A stretch of DNA of 64,000 bases, from contig JAEOAD010000048.1 in assembly GCA_036365145.1 (NCBI GenBank), forward strand, positions 10,342,501-10,406,500, read 5' to 3'. This document shows positions 1-10,723 of this stretch, piece by piece. The stretch's first letter is position 1, and each line of letters begins with the position of its first letter. The position numbers were made by a program, and so were the translations under genes. This DNA is from Orientallactaga sibirica (Eukaryota; Chordata; Mammalia; Rodentia; Dipodidae). A model generated the notes under the pieces. The model had not been told where the DNA came from. It did not search any database and was given only the letters and a program-made list of their open reading frames with translations.

Positions 1-405
1 ACAAGTGCAAATCCATGGGACCCTGACAGGTTTTTATAACCAGACAAGATAAAGACACTTCTATCAATTAAATAAAATTTAAAGGAACAGTATGAGTCTC
101 AAATACAAACATTTACAATCTTCTACATCATGCTTATTCCATATGTGACCGGCCACTACTTCATATTACTAACATTATGCCTTCAATAATGTGTAGAATC
201 AAGACTATATGTGCAGACAAGAACGCCTCCTATCTGTAAGGATGACTTTTGCATAGTATGCCAGAAGAACAGTAAAATTATACACTTCTGGGTGACTAAA
301 AGAGGCCCTTTTCCCAGAGCACTGACTGAAGTACATTGGTTTGCTGCTATCACACTCCCTGGAACACATGCTTACTCACTGAAGTGGCAGCAAGAAATCA
401 CTAAA

Positions 406-408
<3 letters not shown>

Positions 409-447
<39 letters not shown>

Positions 448-590
448 GTTTTTCGAGGTAGGGTTTCACTCTGGCCCAGGCTGACCTGGAATTCACTATG
501 TAGTCTCAGGCTGGCCTTGAATTCACAGGGATCCTCCAACCTCTGCCTCCCAAGTGCTGGGATTAAAGGCGTATGCCACCACGCCTGGCA
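409..590 (-). mobile_element. B1 SINE
   Basis: Full-length B1 with a 37-nt T-tract. The target duplication 'cactaaattactttt' is visible on both sides. Confidence 0.95.
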
Positions 591-705
591 CTAAATTACT
601 TTTAAGTCCCTTATTATTGAGGCAAACACATTCCAAAAGGGTCAAGATACTCAATGATCACAGGGGAAAAAAGTCAAGTTATGTTCGCATTAAAAAGGTT
701 ACTAT

Positions 706-859
706 GGGGCTGGAGAGATGGCTTAGTGGTTAAACGCTTACCTATGAAGCCTAAGGACCCCGGTTCAAGGCTCTATTCTCCAGGACCCACGTAAGTCAGA
801 TGCACAAGGGGGTGCATGCATCTGGAGTTCATTTGCAGTGGCTGGAGGCCCTGGCACAC

Positions 860-905
<46 letters not shown>

Positions 906-933
906 GCCTATTTCTGTATCTCTCTCTCTCAAA

Positions 934-972
<39 letters not shown>

Positions 973-974
973 AT
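706..974 (+). mobile_element. B2-type SINE with (TC)n and (AAAT)n tail
   Basis: Starts 'ggggctggagagatggctta'. The target duplication 'aaaggttactatg' flanks it. Carries long TC and AAAT microsatellites. Confidence 0.95.
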
Positions 975-1107
975 TTTAAAAAAAGGTTACTATGATCCTA
1001 TAAGACAAAAATACTTTGAAACATAAGCATTAGTTACACATACAAAATGACAAAATGTCTTGATTCTTAAAGCTGTCACATCACCCAGGTTTAAAAAATT
1101 AGTGAGA

Positions 1108-1304
1108 TGCCATGGAGAGATGGCTTAGTGCTTAAGGCGCTTGGCCTGCAAAGCCTACAGACACAGGTTTGATTCTCCAGTACCCATGTAAAACAGATGC
1201 ATAAATGGAATTCATTTACAGTGTGGCTGGAGGCCCTGGTGCAACCATTCTCTATCTGCCCCTTTCTTTCCCTCCTTCTCTCTCTCTCTCTCAAATGAAT
1301 AAAT
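1108..1304 (+). mobile_element. B2-type SINE
   Basis: 5' end slightly shortened ('catggagagatggcttag'). Flanked by the near-identical 'aaattagtgagatg' and 'aaattagtaagagg'. Confidence 0.9.
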
Positions 1305-1810
1305 TAGTAAGAGGTACAATATAAATCAGTAAAACAACTGCAGTTAACTAATGGATCTTTAAGGCAACTGACTGATTCATGCCTAGAAAATTAGGAAAAT
1401 ATATCTCTTTGGATAAAACAACACTGCTGTAATGACTTCTGTCCTATAAACTCGAGGTATATGTGACAAAAGGATACAGGGAGTTGGAGGTGAAGGGATA
1501 GCTTTAGACTAGTAATAAAATAAAGACAATCCTGCATTATTTCCTGAGTGCACCTTAAAGTGACCAGGTCCATTGCTTTTTAGATGCTAGTGAACCATGC
1601 AGAATTCTCAAAGTGGGAAAAGGATGTGTAGAAGCACTCCAATGCCCAAAATGAAACTTAGGGAATTTAAATTTATTGAAAGAATACCAGTAATCAATGA
1701 ATTACAACCAGATGTTTTCATATAACCATAATATTAAAATCATATATAAATTATATAAAGTATGATTTCTATGATTATACAAATGTTCCAAAACCTTAAG
1801 ATTGTACAAA

Positions 1811-1960
1811 AAAGCCAGGCGTGGTGGCGCACACTTTTAATCCCAGCACTTGGGAGGCAGAGATAGGAGGAATTACGTGAGTTTGAGGCCACCATGAGAA
1901 TACATAGTGAATTTCAGGTCAGCCTGAGCTAGAGTGAGACCCTACCTTGAAAACAACCAA

Positions 1961-2007
<47 letters not shown>
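1811..2007 (+). mobile_element. B1 SINE with (ATA)n tail
   Basis: 'agccaggcgtggtggcgcac' start; the tail has grown into about 15 ATA units (1962-2007). Confidence 0.93.
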
Positions 2008-2245
2008 GATAGACAGACAGATGAACAGCACAGCAAAATAAAGTGTAACTTTATTTTATTTTCAAGCTTTCAATATGCTATTATTTTATAGTTGCACTCC
2101 CCTTAAAACTGCCAAAAAAGTAACAAGTTTCTTAGCAATTAGTTATGTGATAGCAACAGCAACAATGGTAAACAGCCCCTAAAATACATGTGTTTTATAA
2201 AACTTAACACCAAAAGTAATTTTTTTTCTTTAAAATTTAACTTAC

Positions 2246-2327
2246 TTTTGGTTGCTTAATTAAGTCAAGCAAATCCTTTACTTGATGTCGGAGGAGATTT
2301 TGGCATTTCCACATTTCATTCAGTGCT
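2246..2327 (-). CDS. Pds5b: Pds5b coding exon, residues ~490-517
   Basis: This exon is 82 nt: A completes the split Lys, then 27 codons [20 protein letters not shown] and DLIKQPK. The acceptor is TTTTTCAG|A and the donor AAA|GTAAGT. It is the most 3' exon in the window. The following coding exon, expected to begin TDASVKAIF, is not found in the remaining 2.2 kb, so that intron extends past position 1. Confidence 0.96.
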
Positions 2328-2396
2328 CTGAAAAACAACATACAAAATGGGCTAAAAATCCTTCCTGAATATTCCAACTAAAAAAGTTTAAAGCAG

Positions 2397-2615
2397 CCGG
2401 GTGTGGTGGTGCATGCCTTTAACCCCAGCACTTGGGAGGCAGAGGAAGGAGGACTGCCATGAGTTCGAGGACACCCTGAGACTACATAGAAAATTCCAGG
2501 CCAGCCTGGACCAGAGTAAGACCCTACCTTGAAAAAAAAAAAAAAAAAAAAAAAAAAAGGGAGGGAGAGAGGGAGGGAGGAGGGGGAAGGAGGGAAGGAA
2601 AGAAAAAGAAAAAAA
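2397..2615 (+). mobile_element. B1 SINE with A and GGGA tail
   Basis: Lies 70 bp from the acceptor side of the 2246-2327 exon, in antisense orientation to Pds5b. Tail is A24 then purine-rich. Confidence 0.93.
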
Positions 2616-2636
2616 GGTTTAAAGCAAAAGATGAGA

Positions 2637-2850
2637 GCTGGAGAGATTGTTTAGTGGTTTAAGCACCTGCCTGCCAAGCCAAAGGAACCAGGTTCGACTC
2701 CCAGGACCCATATAAGCCAGATGGACAAGGGGGCACACACATCTGGAGTTCATTCGTGGTGGCTGGAGGACCTGGCGCGCCCATTCTCATTCTCTCTCTC
2801 TCTCTCTACCTGCCTATTCTGTCTCTCTCTCTCTCAAATAAATAAATAAT
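2637..2850 (+). mobile_element. B2-type SINE
   Basis: Flanked by the 19-bp target duplication 'ttaaagcaaaagatgagag'. Confidence 0.95.
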
Positions 2851-2990
2851 TTAAAGCAAAAGATGAGAGAGATGTGGTAAAAATCAGAGGAATAAACAGC
2901 CAGTGATGTATGGGGGAAAATGAAAAATATATCTTTAGGTAGGAATTTGTGGTGGCTGCATATGGCTTTGTATAAAAATAGATTAACCTG

Positions 2991-3266
2991 GGCTGGAGAG
3001 ATGGCTTAGTGGTTAGGGTGCCTGCCTCCTAAGCCTAAGAACGCTGGTTCCAATCTCCAGTGGTTCCAATCTCCAGGTCCCACATTTAGCCAGATGCAGT
3101 GATGCAAGGGCGCAATGCCACACTTGACCACAAGGGGGCGCACGCATCTGGATTTCGTTCATAGCAGCTGAGAGGCTGCTGGCGCGCCCATCTCTATCTC
3201 TCTTCCTCTCCCTTTCTCTCTCTGTGTCTCTCAACAACAACAACAACAACAACAAAAAAAAAAACA
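2991..3266 (+). mobile_element. B2-type SINE, long subfamily, with CTCF-like core
   Basis: Duplicated target 'agattaacctg'. Contains a 16-bp direct duplication of the B-box region ('ggttccaatctccag' at 3046 and 3062), the motif 'tgaccacaagggggcgca' (3125-3142) and an (AAC)n tail. Confidence 0.95.
3125..3142 (+). promoter_or_regulatory. CTCF-like motif in SINE
   Basis: CCACAAGGGGGCGC agrees with the CTCF core CCASYAGRKGGCRS at all but the fifth position. Binding is inferred, not shown. Confidence 0.5.
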
Positions 3267-3791
3267 GATTAACCTGAGTATATGTGTAAGGTAAGGGGTA
3301 GGAATTAACAATATAAAATATGAATTTGAGAAATAAAGGAATAAATGACTAAGTAAGATCTTGTAGTAGGCAAGATACAATGAAATCTAAGACATAAAAA
3401 GAGATAGCCATGAGATAAAACTGTGTATACTTTTCCTAAAACATGTATCATGGTACATATAAACTTTAAACTGAAATTATTTATGCTCTAAGTAAATAAG
3501 TCTTCCTAATAAGTGTACTGTTCTCAGGCAGAAATTTGAGTCTACAAAGGCAAACATGTGTATAAAAAAGACATAAATCAGAAATTGATGCTAATGACAT
3601 TATTAAGTCACAGAACATCAGAATCATACATTTAAAGTTAATTTTCTTACAGAATATTTTTCATCAGTGTACTTTCAATCAATATCATTAACCTCCAATA
3701 CCACATATATACATTGATAGGTAACAGCAATAGAGAAACATTTTTAAAAATCCAAATACTACAAAAGATGAAAGCTTGACATTTGACATAC

Positions 3792-3905
3792 TTTACAGCA
3801 TTTAAATCCAGTGTGGCATACAAGTAATATAAGCACTTCATCCGTTCTGTAGTTTCCAAGTTGTGAGGAACCATGTACTGAGCAAAAATCCGTTCAACAA
3901 GTAAC
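3792..3905 (-). CDS. Pds5b: Pds5b coding exon, residues ~452-490
   Basis: This exon is 114 nt: G completes the split Arg, then 37 codons [20 protein letters not shown] through [10 protein letters not shown], then AA of a split Lys codon. The acceptor is TTTTGTAG|G and the donor AA|GTATGT. Reading past the donor gives non-PDS5 residues, which fixes the boundary. [19 protein letters not shown] is the PDS5B form. Confidence 0.97.
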
Positions 3906-3949
3906 CTACAAAAGAAAAGACAAGGTACTAGGGTGACATTTTACAAATT

Positions 3950-4174
3950 TGTACATATTTTATTTATTTATTTGAGAGGGAGGAAGGGAAGAAGGGAGGG
4001 AGGAAAGAAACAGGCAGGCAGTATAGGCATGCCAAGGCTTCTTGCTGCTGGAAATGAACTCCAGACTCATGTACCATTTTGTGCATCTGGCATTATCTGT
4101 ACTGGGGAATTCAACCCAGAATGGCAGGCTTTGCAAGCAAGCATCTTTAATATCTGAACCATTTCCCTAGCCCC
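3950..4174 (-). mobile_element. B2-type SINE
   Basis: 'tatttatttatttgagaggg' tail end first; head ends 'accatttccctagccc'. Its tail end lies 45 bp from the 3792-3905 exon. Confidence 0.88.
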
Positions 4175-4654
4175 CATGCTGACTTTGTAGAAATGTACTA
4201 CATGAGTATATAAAGTTCTAAAGCATCTTTCAAAACAAAACAAAACAAAACAAAACAAAAACACAATTAAAGAAGTCCCTGGTCTCTTGACTGGAAAAGA
4301 GATATCCTTCTGAATGTCCAAGATGATACAAGATAAGACTTAGTTATCTGTCTGGAAGTTGAAGCTACAAAGGAATTTTTAAGATTCTTTTGACTTCTCC
4401 TAGTGCTCTTCAGGAAAAAGGATCTGATTAAATGCACTAAGAACAAGACTAGGAGCAGGTGCTTGCTTCTGCTGAACCCTGCTCCCTACCACACAGAGGG
4501 CAACATGTCACTGTCACACGCTGACAGGGCCAGAGGGAGGAGGCACTACCAAGGGAAGAAAAGAACAACAATATAAATCTTTATACACTGGTATACAATA
4601 CTATGTACTGAAAAGGTCTTAAAACTACAACTTTATAAAAATAACTTTCTTACA

Positions 4655-4700
4655 AAGATGGGGAGGTGGCTCAATGATTAAAGTGCACAGTTTGGGTCCC
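4655..4700 (+). mobile_element. B2-type SINE 5' fragment
   Basis: Only 'gatggggaggtggctcaatg' and 'attaaagtgcacagtttggg' remain. Confidence 0.5.
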
Positions 4701-4901
4701 CTTAACAGCCATAAATTCTGAATGTGATCAACTATTAAGTATCCAAATGATTATGCTGTACCAATCATGGGGGAGCAACAGATCATCTAAAACTGTGAAG
4801 AGGTATAGTATCTTGGGTTTAATACCTCAGCTCTACTAAGGACTAATAGCTGCTATCTATCTATCTATACAAGATCTATTTACCTTTATGTCAATAATGT
4901 C

Positions 4902-5058
4902 TTTTTTTTTTTTTTTTTTTGGAGAGGAGGGTCTCACTCTAGCTCAGGCTGACCTGGAATTCACTATGTAGTCTCAGGGTGGCCTCGAACTCTCGGCAAT
5001 CCTCCTACCTCTGCCTCCCGAGTGCTGGGATTAAAGGCGTGTGCCACCATGCCCGGCA
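4902..5058 (-). mobile_element. B1 SINE
   Basis: Target duplication 'caataatgtct' on both sides. Confidence 0.95.
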
Positions 5059-5471
5059 ATAATGTCTCTTTAACAGATATTTATAAGGTGCTTTTAACTT
5101 GGAAAGATTTTTTTTTTAATTTAAAATTTCTATAACATAAGATTTATTTTCATTTGAATTTTATTTGAAAAATATTAACAAAGATATCTTTAAAGTATTT
5201 CTCTAAACAAAATTTTAATGATAGCATCTATAGTTCTTTTAGATATTACTGTTCAAAATCAGAGTATGAAAATAAATGTAAAGGTTGCACCCATCCCTAA
5301 AGTTATATATGCATTACCACTGTATTTGTGACTTTGGTAGTAAGAAACCACTCAATCCATTTACCCTATAGTAAAAGCTGAGGAAGGAATTTCAAGCTAT
5401 AAAGAAACTAGTCTGCACAAGACAACAAATCAAGAAGTTACAAAAACAAACAACATATGATCACAACTCAC

Positions 5472-5623
5472 CGATCATCAATGCTATTCTGATAATATAT
5501 GTGTAATAATTTGTCCTTGATCCACGATATCTGTTTGGCAGCATCTTTTCCAGCTGCTGACTGTAAAGAGTATTTCTTATAAATCTGAGCAAGTCCCATC
5601 ATGGCCTCCTTACGTACTCTCCA
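5472..5623 (-). CDS. Pds5b: Pds5b coding exon, residues ~402-452
   Basis: This exon is 152 nt: 50 codons [20 protein letters not shown] through [10 protein letters not shown], then CG of a split Arg codon. The acceptor is TTTTTAAG|TGG and the donor CG|GTGAGT. Two residues differ from the human protein as I remember it (KKYSLQ for KKYALQ and KQISW for KQIAW). These are conservative changes consistent with a functional orthologue. Confidence 0.97.
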
Positions 5624-5719
5624 CTTAAAAAGTCAGAAAAAAAGAAACTTCTCAATATAATGTAAGAATGCCCTATTATATCAATTCAGTGAAGTCTAGC
5701 TTAGTGTAAATCTTCAAGA

Positions 5720-6250
5720 GGACTGGCTCGAGAGTCACCTGGGAAACAAACTTCTGGGAATGCCTGTGAGAAGTCTCCAGAGAGGTTGAACTAAGGAGGG
5801 AAGACCAGCCCTGAATACAGGCAGCACTACACCATGGACTGGAGTCCCACAAATAATAAAAAAGGGTGGAAAGGAGAAAGTAAACTGAACACCAGTGTTC
5901 ATCTCTTCTTAGGTCCTAAATATGGATGCAATGTGACCAGCCATATTGTTCCTACCATGATACAGTATCTTCTCAAGCTGTGAGCCAAAAATAAACCCTC
6001 CTTCTCTAAGTTGCTTTTATTTTTAAATATTTTTCAATTTTTAAAATTTATTTGGGAGGGAGGGAGGGCAGGTGGGTACATCAGGGCCTCGAGCAACTTG
6101 ATGCATGTGCCACCTTGTGCATCTGGCTTTACGTAGGTATTGAACCTGGGTCCTTTGCCTTTGCAGACAAGTGCTTTAGTCACTGAGCCATCCCTCCAGC
6201 CCCCAAGTTGTTTTTGTCAGGTATTTTTGTCTCAGCAAAGATGAATCTAG
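5720..6250 (+). mobile_element. hAT-like nonautonomous element, B2-interrupted
   Basis: It shows the recurring 'ggatgcaatgtgaccagcc', 'aagctgtgagccaaaaataaaccctcc' and 'ttgctttt..tcaggtatttttgt' pattern of a common rodent repeat. A minus-strand B2 at 6024-6204 splits it. The family name is uncertain (URR1-like). Confidence 0.55.
6024..6204 (-). mobile_element. B2-type SINE
   Basis: Inserted in the hAT-like element at 5720-6250; ends 'gagccatccctccagcccc'. Confidence 0.88.
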
Positions 6251-6284
6251 TTTTCTGGTTTTGTCATTTATATTTCCCTTACAC

Positions 6285-6600
6285 AATTATGATAGTTTGG
6301 ATGTAAAGTGCCGCCATAGCCTCATGGGCTTTGAATACCTGGTCACCAGCTGGTGGCAACTGGGAGGTGGAGCTTTGGCTGGAGTTTTGTTGCTGGGAGC
6401 AGGCTTTGGGATGTTATAAACTAGCTCCAAACCCAGTAGATAAAATACTTCTACCAGGTGATGCTCCTGTTATGTTTCCCTGCCATGATGAAACTTCCCT
6501 TCAGACTGAAAGTCACAATAAACCCTTCCTCCCATAAGCTGCCTTTAGTTAGTATTTTGTCCCAACTACAAGAACTGCACTAGCAGTTTCTTTGATAATA
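6285..6600 (+). mobile_element. hAT-like nonautonomous element (URR1-like)
   Basis: It opens 'atagtttggatgtaaagt', carries 'gctgggagcaggctttggga' and closes with 'aataaacccttcctcccataagctgc' before 'cccaactacaagaactgcac'. It shares this layout with 9597-9935 and 12672-13020. Confidence 0.6.
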
Positions 6601-6807
6601 TAAAAATGGTTCTACATATATAAGTTCAGTCAAATATGGTTCTCTAAACTTTTATTTCCCTTCATGTTATACAATGTATTTTGCTCAAGCCTCAGATAAT
6701 TGAGTATCATTTTATAATATTTATAAAAACCTATTTTCAAATGAAGTCATATTAGGCTTCAAGTACTAAAAATAAAACTCTACCAGTAATTACTTATTCC
6801 TACTTAC

Positions 6808-6953
6808 CCTTTTATCCAGCGTCCGCTCTCTCACAAAATTAAGTAAGTGATCATTGACCAGAAGAATGTCCTTTTTGGCAGCAGTAACTATAGACACAAT
6901 CACATCATGTCTAATAGCTTCCTCAGGGTCATGTGACCTCACTTTAAGATACT
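6808..6953 (-). CDS. Pds5b: Pds5b coding exon, residues ~353-401
   Basis: This exon is 146 nt: AG completes the split Glu, then 48 codons [20 protein letters not shown] through VRERTLDKR. The acceptor is CTTTCAG|AG and the donor AGG|GTAAGT. It holds the [14 protein letters not shown] block, which I remember as nearly invariant in the PDS5 family. PDS5B-specific residues include [15 protein letters not shown]. Confidence 0.97.
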
Positions 6954-7214
6954 CTGAAAGATAAGATTTTCCTTAGTTAAAGTGTAAACTTTAAGTTTGA
7001 TATTTGCTTGATGGTCACTGAGTTAGCATTCGTACAGTCTCTCCTTGAAAATGTTTCTCTGTGCCTTTATATGTTGAAAGTATATAACTTGTTTTGATTT
7101 TACAGGACTCACAGCTAACAGACAATCTTTAAATCGCTCAGATAAGACTATGGGGACCTTTGAAGTTGGACTGAATATGATTTACAAAGTAGATGGTTAT
7201 GAATCTATTGGGGA

Positions 7215-7745
7215 CCACAGGTTGAATGTGGTACTTTGAATGGACATCCCCCAATATATTCAGGAGTGTATTAAACCTTGTTTTTGGGCTTGTTTGTTTG
7301 TTTTGAGGTAGTGTTTCACTCTAGCCCAGGCTGACCTGGAATTCACTATGTATTCTCAGGGTGGTGTTGAACTCACAGTGACCTCCTACCTCTGCCTCTC
7401 AGGTGCTGGGATTAAAGGCATGTGCCACCACGCATAAAGCTTGTCATTTAGATCTCCAGCTGCCTAGCTGGAGGAGGTGTCACAGCTCTACAAAGTAGGG
7501 TGGATTTGGAATTTTCAGCTAAAAATATGCAAAATATCTGAATTCTGTCTGGGATCCTGAAGTGTGCTTTCTTGCTTTTGGTGGTGGTTGCTCTTCTTCC
7601 TTTCTGTACATGGACCTGTGAAAGGGGGGACAACTTCTGCCATTATGGAACTTCTCCTCTACCTGTAATCTTCAATAAATCCTTTCCAACATAACTGTGT
7701 CTGGAGGTTCATCCCCAAAGACTAAAGCTGACTGCTACAGCATAC
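7215..7745 (+). mobile_element. hAT-like element split by a B1
   Basis: The start 'gtggtactttgaatggacat' and the tail 'cttcaataaatcctttcc' flank an antisense B1 at 7278-7434. Its body is more diverged than its relatives. Confidence 0.5.
7278..7434 (-). mobile_element. B1 SINE
   Basis: Splits the hAT-like element at 7215-7745; the T tail carries (TTTG)n. Confidence 0.9.
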
Positions 7746-7916
7746 CTAAAAGCATCACTATGACAAGCTACTATTTAAAACATTACAAATGGATATATTT
7801 TGTGACTTTCTTTACCAGAAGAACTCAGGAAATAGTAGTAGGATTTAAGAAGCAATTGTAAGCAAAAGTAGTGTGAAATGTTCTACAAATTTGGAAGGTT
7901 TAAGAAGGAAAAAATA

Positions 7917-8100
7917 GCCTGGACTACAGGAGTTATTAGTTCTAGGCCAGCCTGTGCTAAAATGAGACCCAGCTGCAAAAGCAGAGAATAAGGAAGGCAG
8001 AGGTAGGAGGATCACTGCGAGTTTGAGGCCACCCTGAGACTACATAGTTAATTCCAGGTCAGCCTGGTCTAAAGTGAGACCCTATCTCAAAAAACCAAAA
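7917..8100 (+). mobile_element. B1 SINE pieces, 5'-truncated pair
   Basis: A partial B1 3' half (7917-7975) is followed by a better preserved one (7994-8100) ending 'ctatctcaaaaaacc'. Confidence 0.75.
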
Positions 8101-8350
8101 AGAAGAGAATAAAAGAAAAAGAAGAGAAAAAACAGAAGGGAAGAGAAGGCGAAGGCAAGGGCAGGGGAAAAAGGAGAAGGAAGAGAAGAAAAAGGAAGGG
8201 AAAAGGAGGAGGCGAAAGGAAGAAGAAGAGGAGAAAGAGAAAGGAAGAAGGAGAGAAACAGAGGAAGGAGAGAGGGAGAGAGAAAAAAGGAGAAGAGAGG
8301 AGGAAGGAAGGACAGAGAGGGGAGAGAGAGAAAAAAGAAAGAAAGAAAAT
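8097..8350 (+). repeat. GA-rich low-complexity tract
   Basis: About 250 bp of purines (GAA, GGAA and AGAGAG mixtures) grown from the tail of the preceding B1. Confidence 0.95.
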
Positions 8351-8420
8351 TACACAAATAACTGAAACTGTTAAAGATGAGTAAGCATTTAAACTTTAAT
8401 GGCTCAAAAATGAAGCTGGA

Positions 8421-8595
8421 GCCGGGTGTGGTGGTGCATGCCTTTAATCCCAGCACTCGGGAGGCAGAGGTAGGAGGATCACAGTGAGTTCAACGTCAGC
8501 CTGAGAGTACATACTGAATTCCAGGTCAGCCTGGGCCAGAGTGAGACCCTACCTCGAAAAACCAAAAAAAAAAAAAAAGAAGAAGAAGAAGAAGC
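8421..8595 (+). mobile_element. B1 SINE with (AAG)n tail
   Basis: 'gccgggtgtggtggtgcatg' start; duplicated target 'aagctgga' on both sides. Confidence 0.93.
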
Positions 8596-8699
8596 TGGAA
8601 TTCTGATTAATTATAGATTTCTTTGCCAATTATGCACTGAAATAAAAAAATAATTGCAGACACAGAATAAACAAAATGAATGCATGGGAGGAGAATAGA

Positions 8700-8765
8700 A
8701 AATGCAAAAAGAAGAAGGAGGGGAGGGGGGGGGGAGGAGGAGGAGAAGAAGAAGAAGAAAAAAGC
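8700..8765 (+). repeat. GA/G-rich microsatellite
   Basis: AAG and GGGGAGG tract immediately 5' of a B4 SINE. Confidence 0.9.
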
Positions 8766-9045
8766 CTGGTGCTGGGGCGATGGTTCAGTGGGTAAAAGAT
8801 TTATATAAGCAGGAGGACCTGAACCCAATCCCACGAAAAGAGCAGACATGACCACACATGCCTGGAACCTGTGCTGGGGACATGGAGAAAAATGAACTAG
8901 CAGGTGTGACCAAGAGGAGCAACCGAGGTTCAGTGAGAGACTCAATCCCAAGGAAATATGGTGGATAAGCAAAAGGAGGACACCATCCGCACTCCACTCA
9001 GACCTCCACACATGTGCACACCCCTGCATATGGTACACACACAAT
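8764..9045 (+). mobile_element. B4 SINE (ID-B1 composite)
   Basis: ID-like head 'gctggggcgatggttcagtg', a B1-like middle, then the 'aaatatggtggataagcaaa' and CA-rich 3' end typical of B4. Confidence 0.75.
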
Positions 9046-9054
9046 TCTTTAAAA

Positions 9055-9150
9055 GGGCTGGTGGGATGGCCCAGCCGAATAAAAAGCATGAAGACCCAAG
9101 TTTGCATCCCCAGCACTCATGTACTATCATCTGTATTTTCTGAACTACAT
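9055..9150 (+). mobile_element. B2-type SINE 5' fragment
   Basis: 'gggctggtgggatggcccag' then 'ccccagcactcatgtac'; no 3' half. Confidence 0.6.
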
Positions 9151-9159
9151 CATAATAGT

Positions 9160-9272
9160 CCAGCCTGGTGGTGCACACCCGTAATCCTGACACTCAGGAG
9201 GCTGAGGAAGATAGATCACTGTGAATTCAAGGCCAGCATGGACTAGAGTGAGACTCTACCTCAAAAACAAAA
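9160..9272 (+). mobile_element. B1 SINE, diverged
   Basis: 'cagcctggtggtgcacaccc' to 'ctacctcaaaaac'; internal part shortened. Confidence 0.85.
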
Positions 9273-9280
9273 TTAAAGAT

Positions 9281-9430
9281 GCCAGCATGGTGGTTCACAG
9301 CTTTAGTCTCAGCACTAGGGAGACAGAGGTAGGAGGATCACTGTGAATTCAAGACCACCCTAAGACTACATAGTGAATTCCAGGTTATCCTGGGCTAGAA
9401 AGAGACCCTACCTTGAAAAAAAATTAAAAA
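9281..9430 (+). mobile_element. B1 SINE
   Basis: Head to tail with the preceding B1, 8 bp apart. Confidence 0.9.
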
Positions 9431-9596
9431 TATATATTAATATTACTTCAAAAATGAAAAGTTGTGAACTGCTTTATGCGTATACAGGATTTTTTAAATT
9501 ATCTTCATTTTAGTAAACAGAAAAATAAATGAGTGTTGCCTAATTTCTTACATAGAGAACATTATTCTTATAATCTATTTATCATTAAGACCTATG

Positions 9597-9935
9597 TGGT
9601 GGTTTGAATTAGGTGTCCTCCATAAATTCATGTGTTTTGAACATTTGGTTCCTAGCTGATGGTAATTTGGGAGGTGAAGGAGGTATGTTGTTGGGGGTGG
9701 CCTTTGGGGTGTTATAATCAGCTCCCCTTTACTAGGGTTCAGGTCAATCTCCTGCTGCTGTTTCCACCTACTGCCTCTGCTCATGGCAAGCTTTCCACTG
9801 TCATTATAGAACTTTCCCTTGAGACTGTAAGCCCAGATATACACACACAAACACATACATGTACAACTTTCCTCCCATCAGCTGCTTTTGGTCCGGTACT
9901 TCATCCCAACAACAAAAAGTAACTACCAGAACTAA
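9597..9935 (+). mobile_element. hAT-like nonautonomous element (URR1-like)
   Basis: It runs from 'gtggtttgaattaggtgtcc' to 'caacaacaaaaagtaactac', with a CA-rich insertion before the 'ctcccatcagctgctttt' block. Confidence 0.6.
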
Positions 9936-10000
9936 ATGTTTGAAAATGTCTAGTATCATCCTTCAGCTAAGAAACTAACATGGTTCATGATGACATTTTC

Positions 10001-10108
10001 TTTATAAATACTTCTAGTCTACACAAGAACTATGCTGTCAGAATTCTAGCTAGATTTATAAATATTTCTAGTCTACACAAGAACTATGCTGTCAGAATTC
10101 TAGCTAGA
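10001..10108. repeat. 54-bp tandem duplication
   Basis: Two adjacent 54-bp units, each opening 'tttataaata', differ at one base (c at 10011, t at 10065). Intronic, 135 bp from the 10243-10337 exon. Confidence 0.97.
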
Positions 10109-10242
10109 GAGTAAGTTCCATAATAATGAATAAACAACACAACATCTCCATAACCACCTCCAAAAAACAGATTTCCTTATAAAACTAATTAATTTTTCAC
10201 TAAAGAACAGTAGGAATATTTGCTATGAAGAATATATAATAC

Positions 10243-10337
10243 CTGTTAAATCCTTCGCTAAATCAGGATGGTTCATGAGACAATGGCTAGCAAATTTCAC
10301 ACATTCCAGGCGGATTGGTACATGGATATCATTAAAC
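10243..10337 (-). CDS. Pds5b: Pds5b coding exon, residues ~321-353
   Basis: This exon is 95 nt: G completes the split Arg, then 31 codons [20 protein letters not shown] through [10 protein letters not shown], then G of a split Glu codon. The acceptor is TTATCAG|G. The donor G|GTATTA is a poor match to consensus after +3, making it the weakest GT donor in the window. A 54-bp tandem duplication (10001-10108) sits 135 bp downstream in the following intron. Confidence 0.97.
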
Positions 10338-10471
10338 CTGATAAAATATATAAAAAGGGTGACCTTTAAAGCAACAAAACACATATGAGTTTAATCCACA
10401 TTCATCATATCAAAAAAAAAAAAACATTTGTATCAACATTCAAAGTGAAGCCAGACTATTTTTCTAAATTT

Positions 10472-10723
10472 TTTTTATTTTATTTATTTTTGGAGAGAGA
10501 CAGAGAGAGGATAGAGATGGAGAAGGAGACAGAGAATGGGTGCGCCAGCAGTCTCTCAGCTGCTGTGAACAAAATCCAGGTGTATGCGCCCCCTTGTGGG
10601 CAAGTGCGGCATTGCGCCCTTGCATCACTTTGCTTCTGGCTAAATGTGGGACCTGGAGATTGGAACCGGGTTCTTTAAGCTTAGCAGGCAGGCGCCTTAA
10701 CCGCTAAGCCATCTCTCCAGCCC
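10472..10723 (-). mobile_element. B2-type SINE, long subfamily
   Basis: Duplicated target 'gaagccagactattttt'. Single B-box form. Carries the CTCF-like core on the minus strand. Confidence 0.95.
10585..10602 (-). promoter_or_regulatory. CTCF-like motif in SINE
   Basis: The minus strand reads TGCCCACAAGGGGGCGCA, the best core in the window together with 18881-18898. It points towards the plus-strand site at 3125. Confidence 0.5.

Noticed and set aside
8082..8456. 124-codon minus-strand open frame rich in Ser, Phe, Leu and Pro
   Set aside because: It is the complement of a purine microsatellite plus B1 sequence; low complexity keeps it open.
8607..9193. Overlapping open frames up to 169 codons
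   Set aside because: They run through a B4 SINE, a purine tract and B2/B1 pieces; no protein family is visible.
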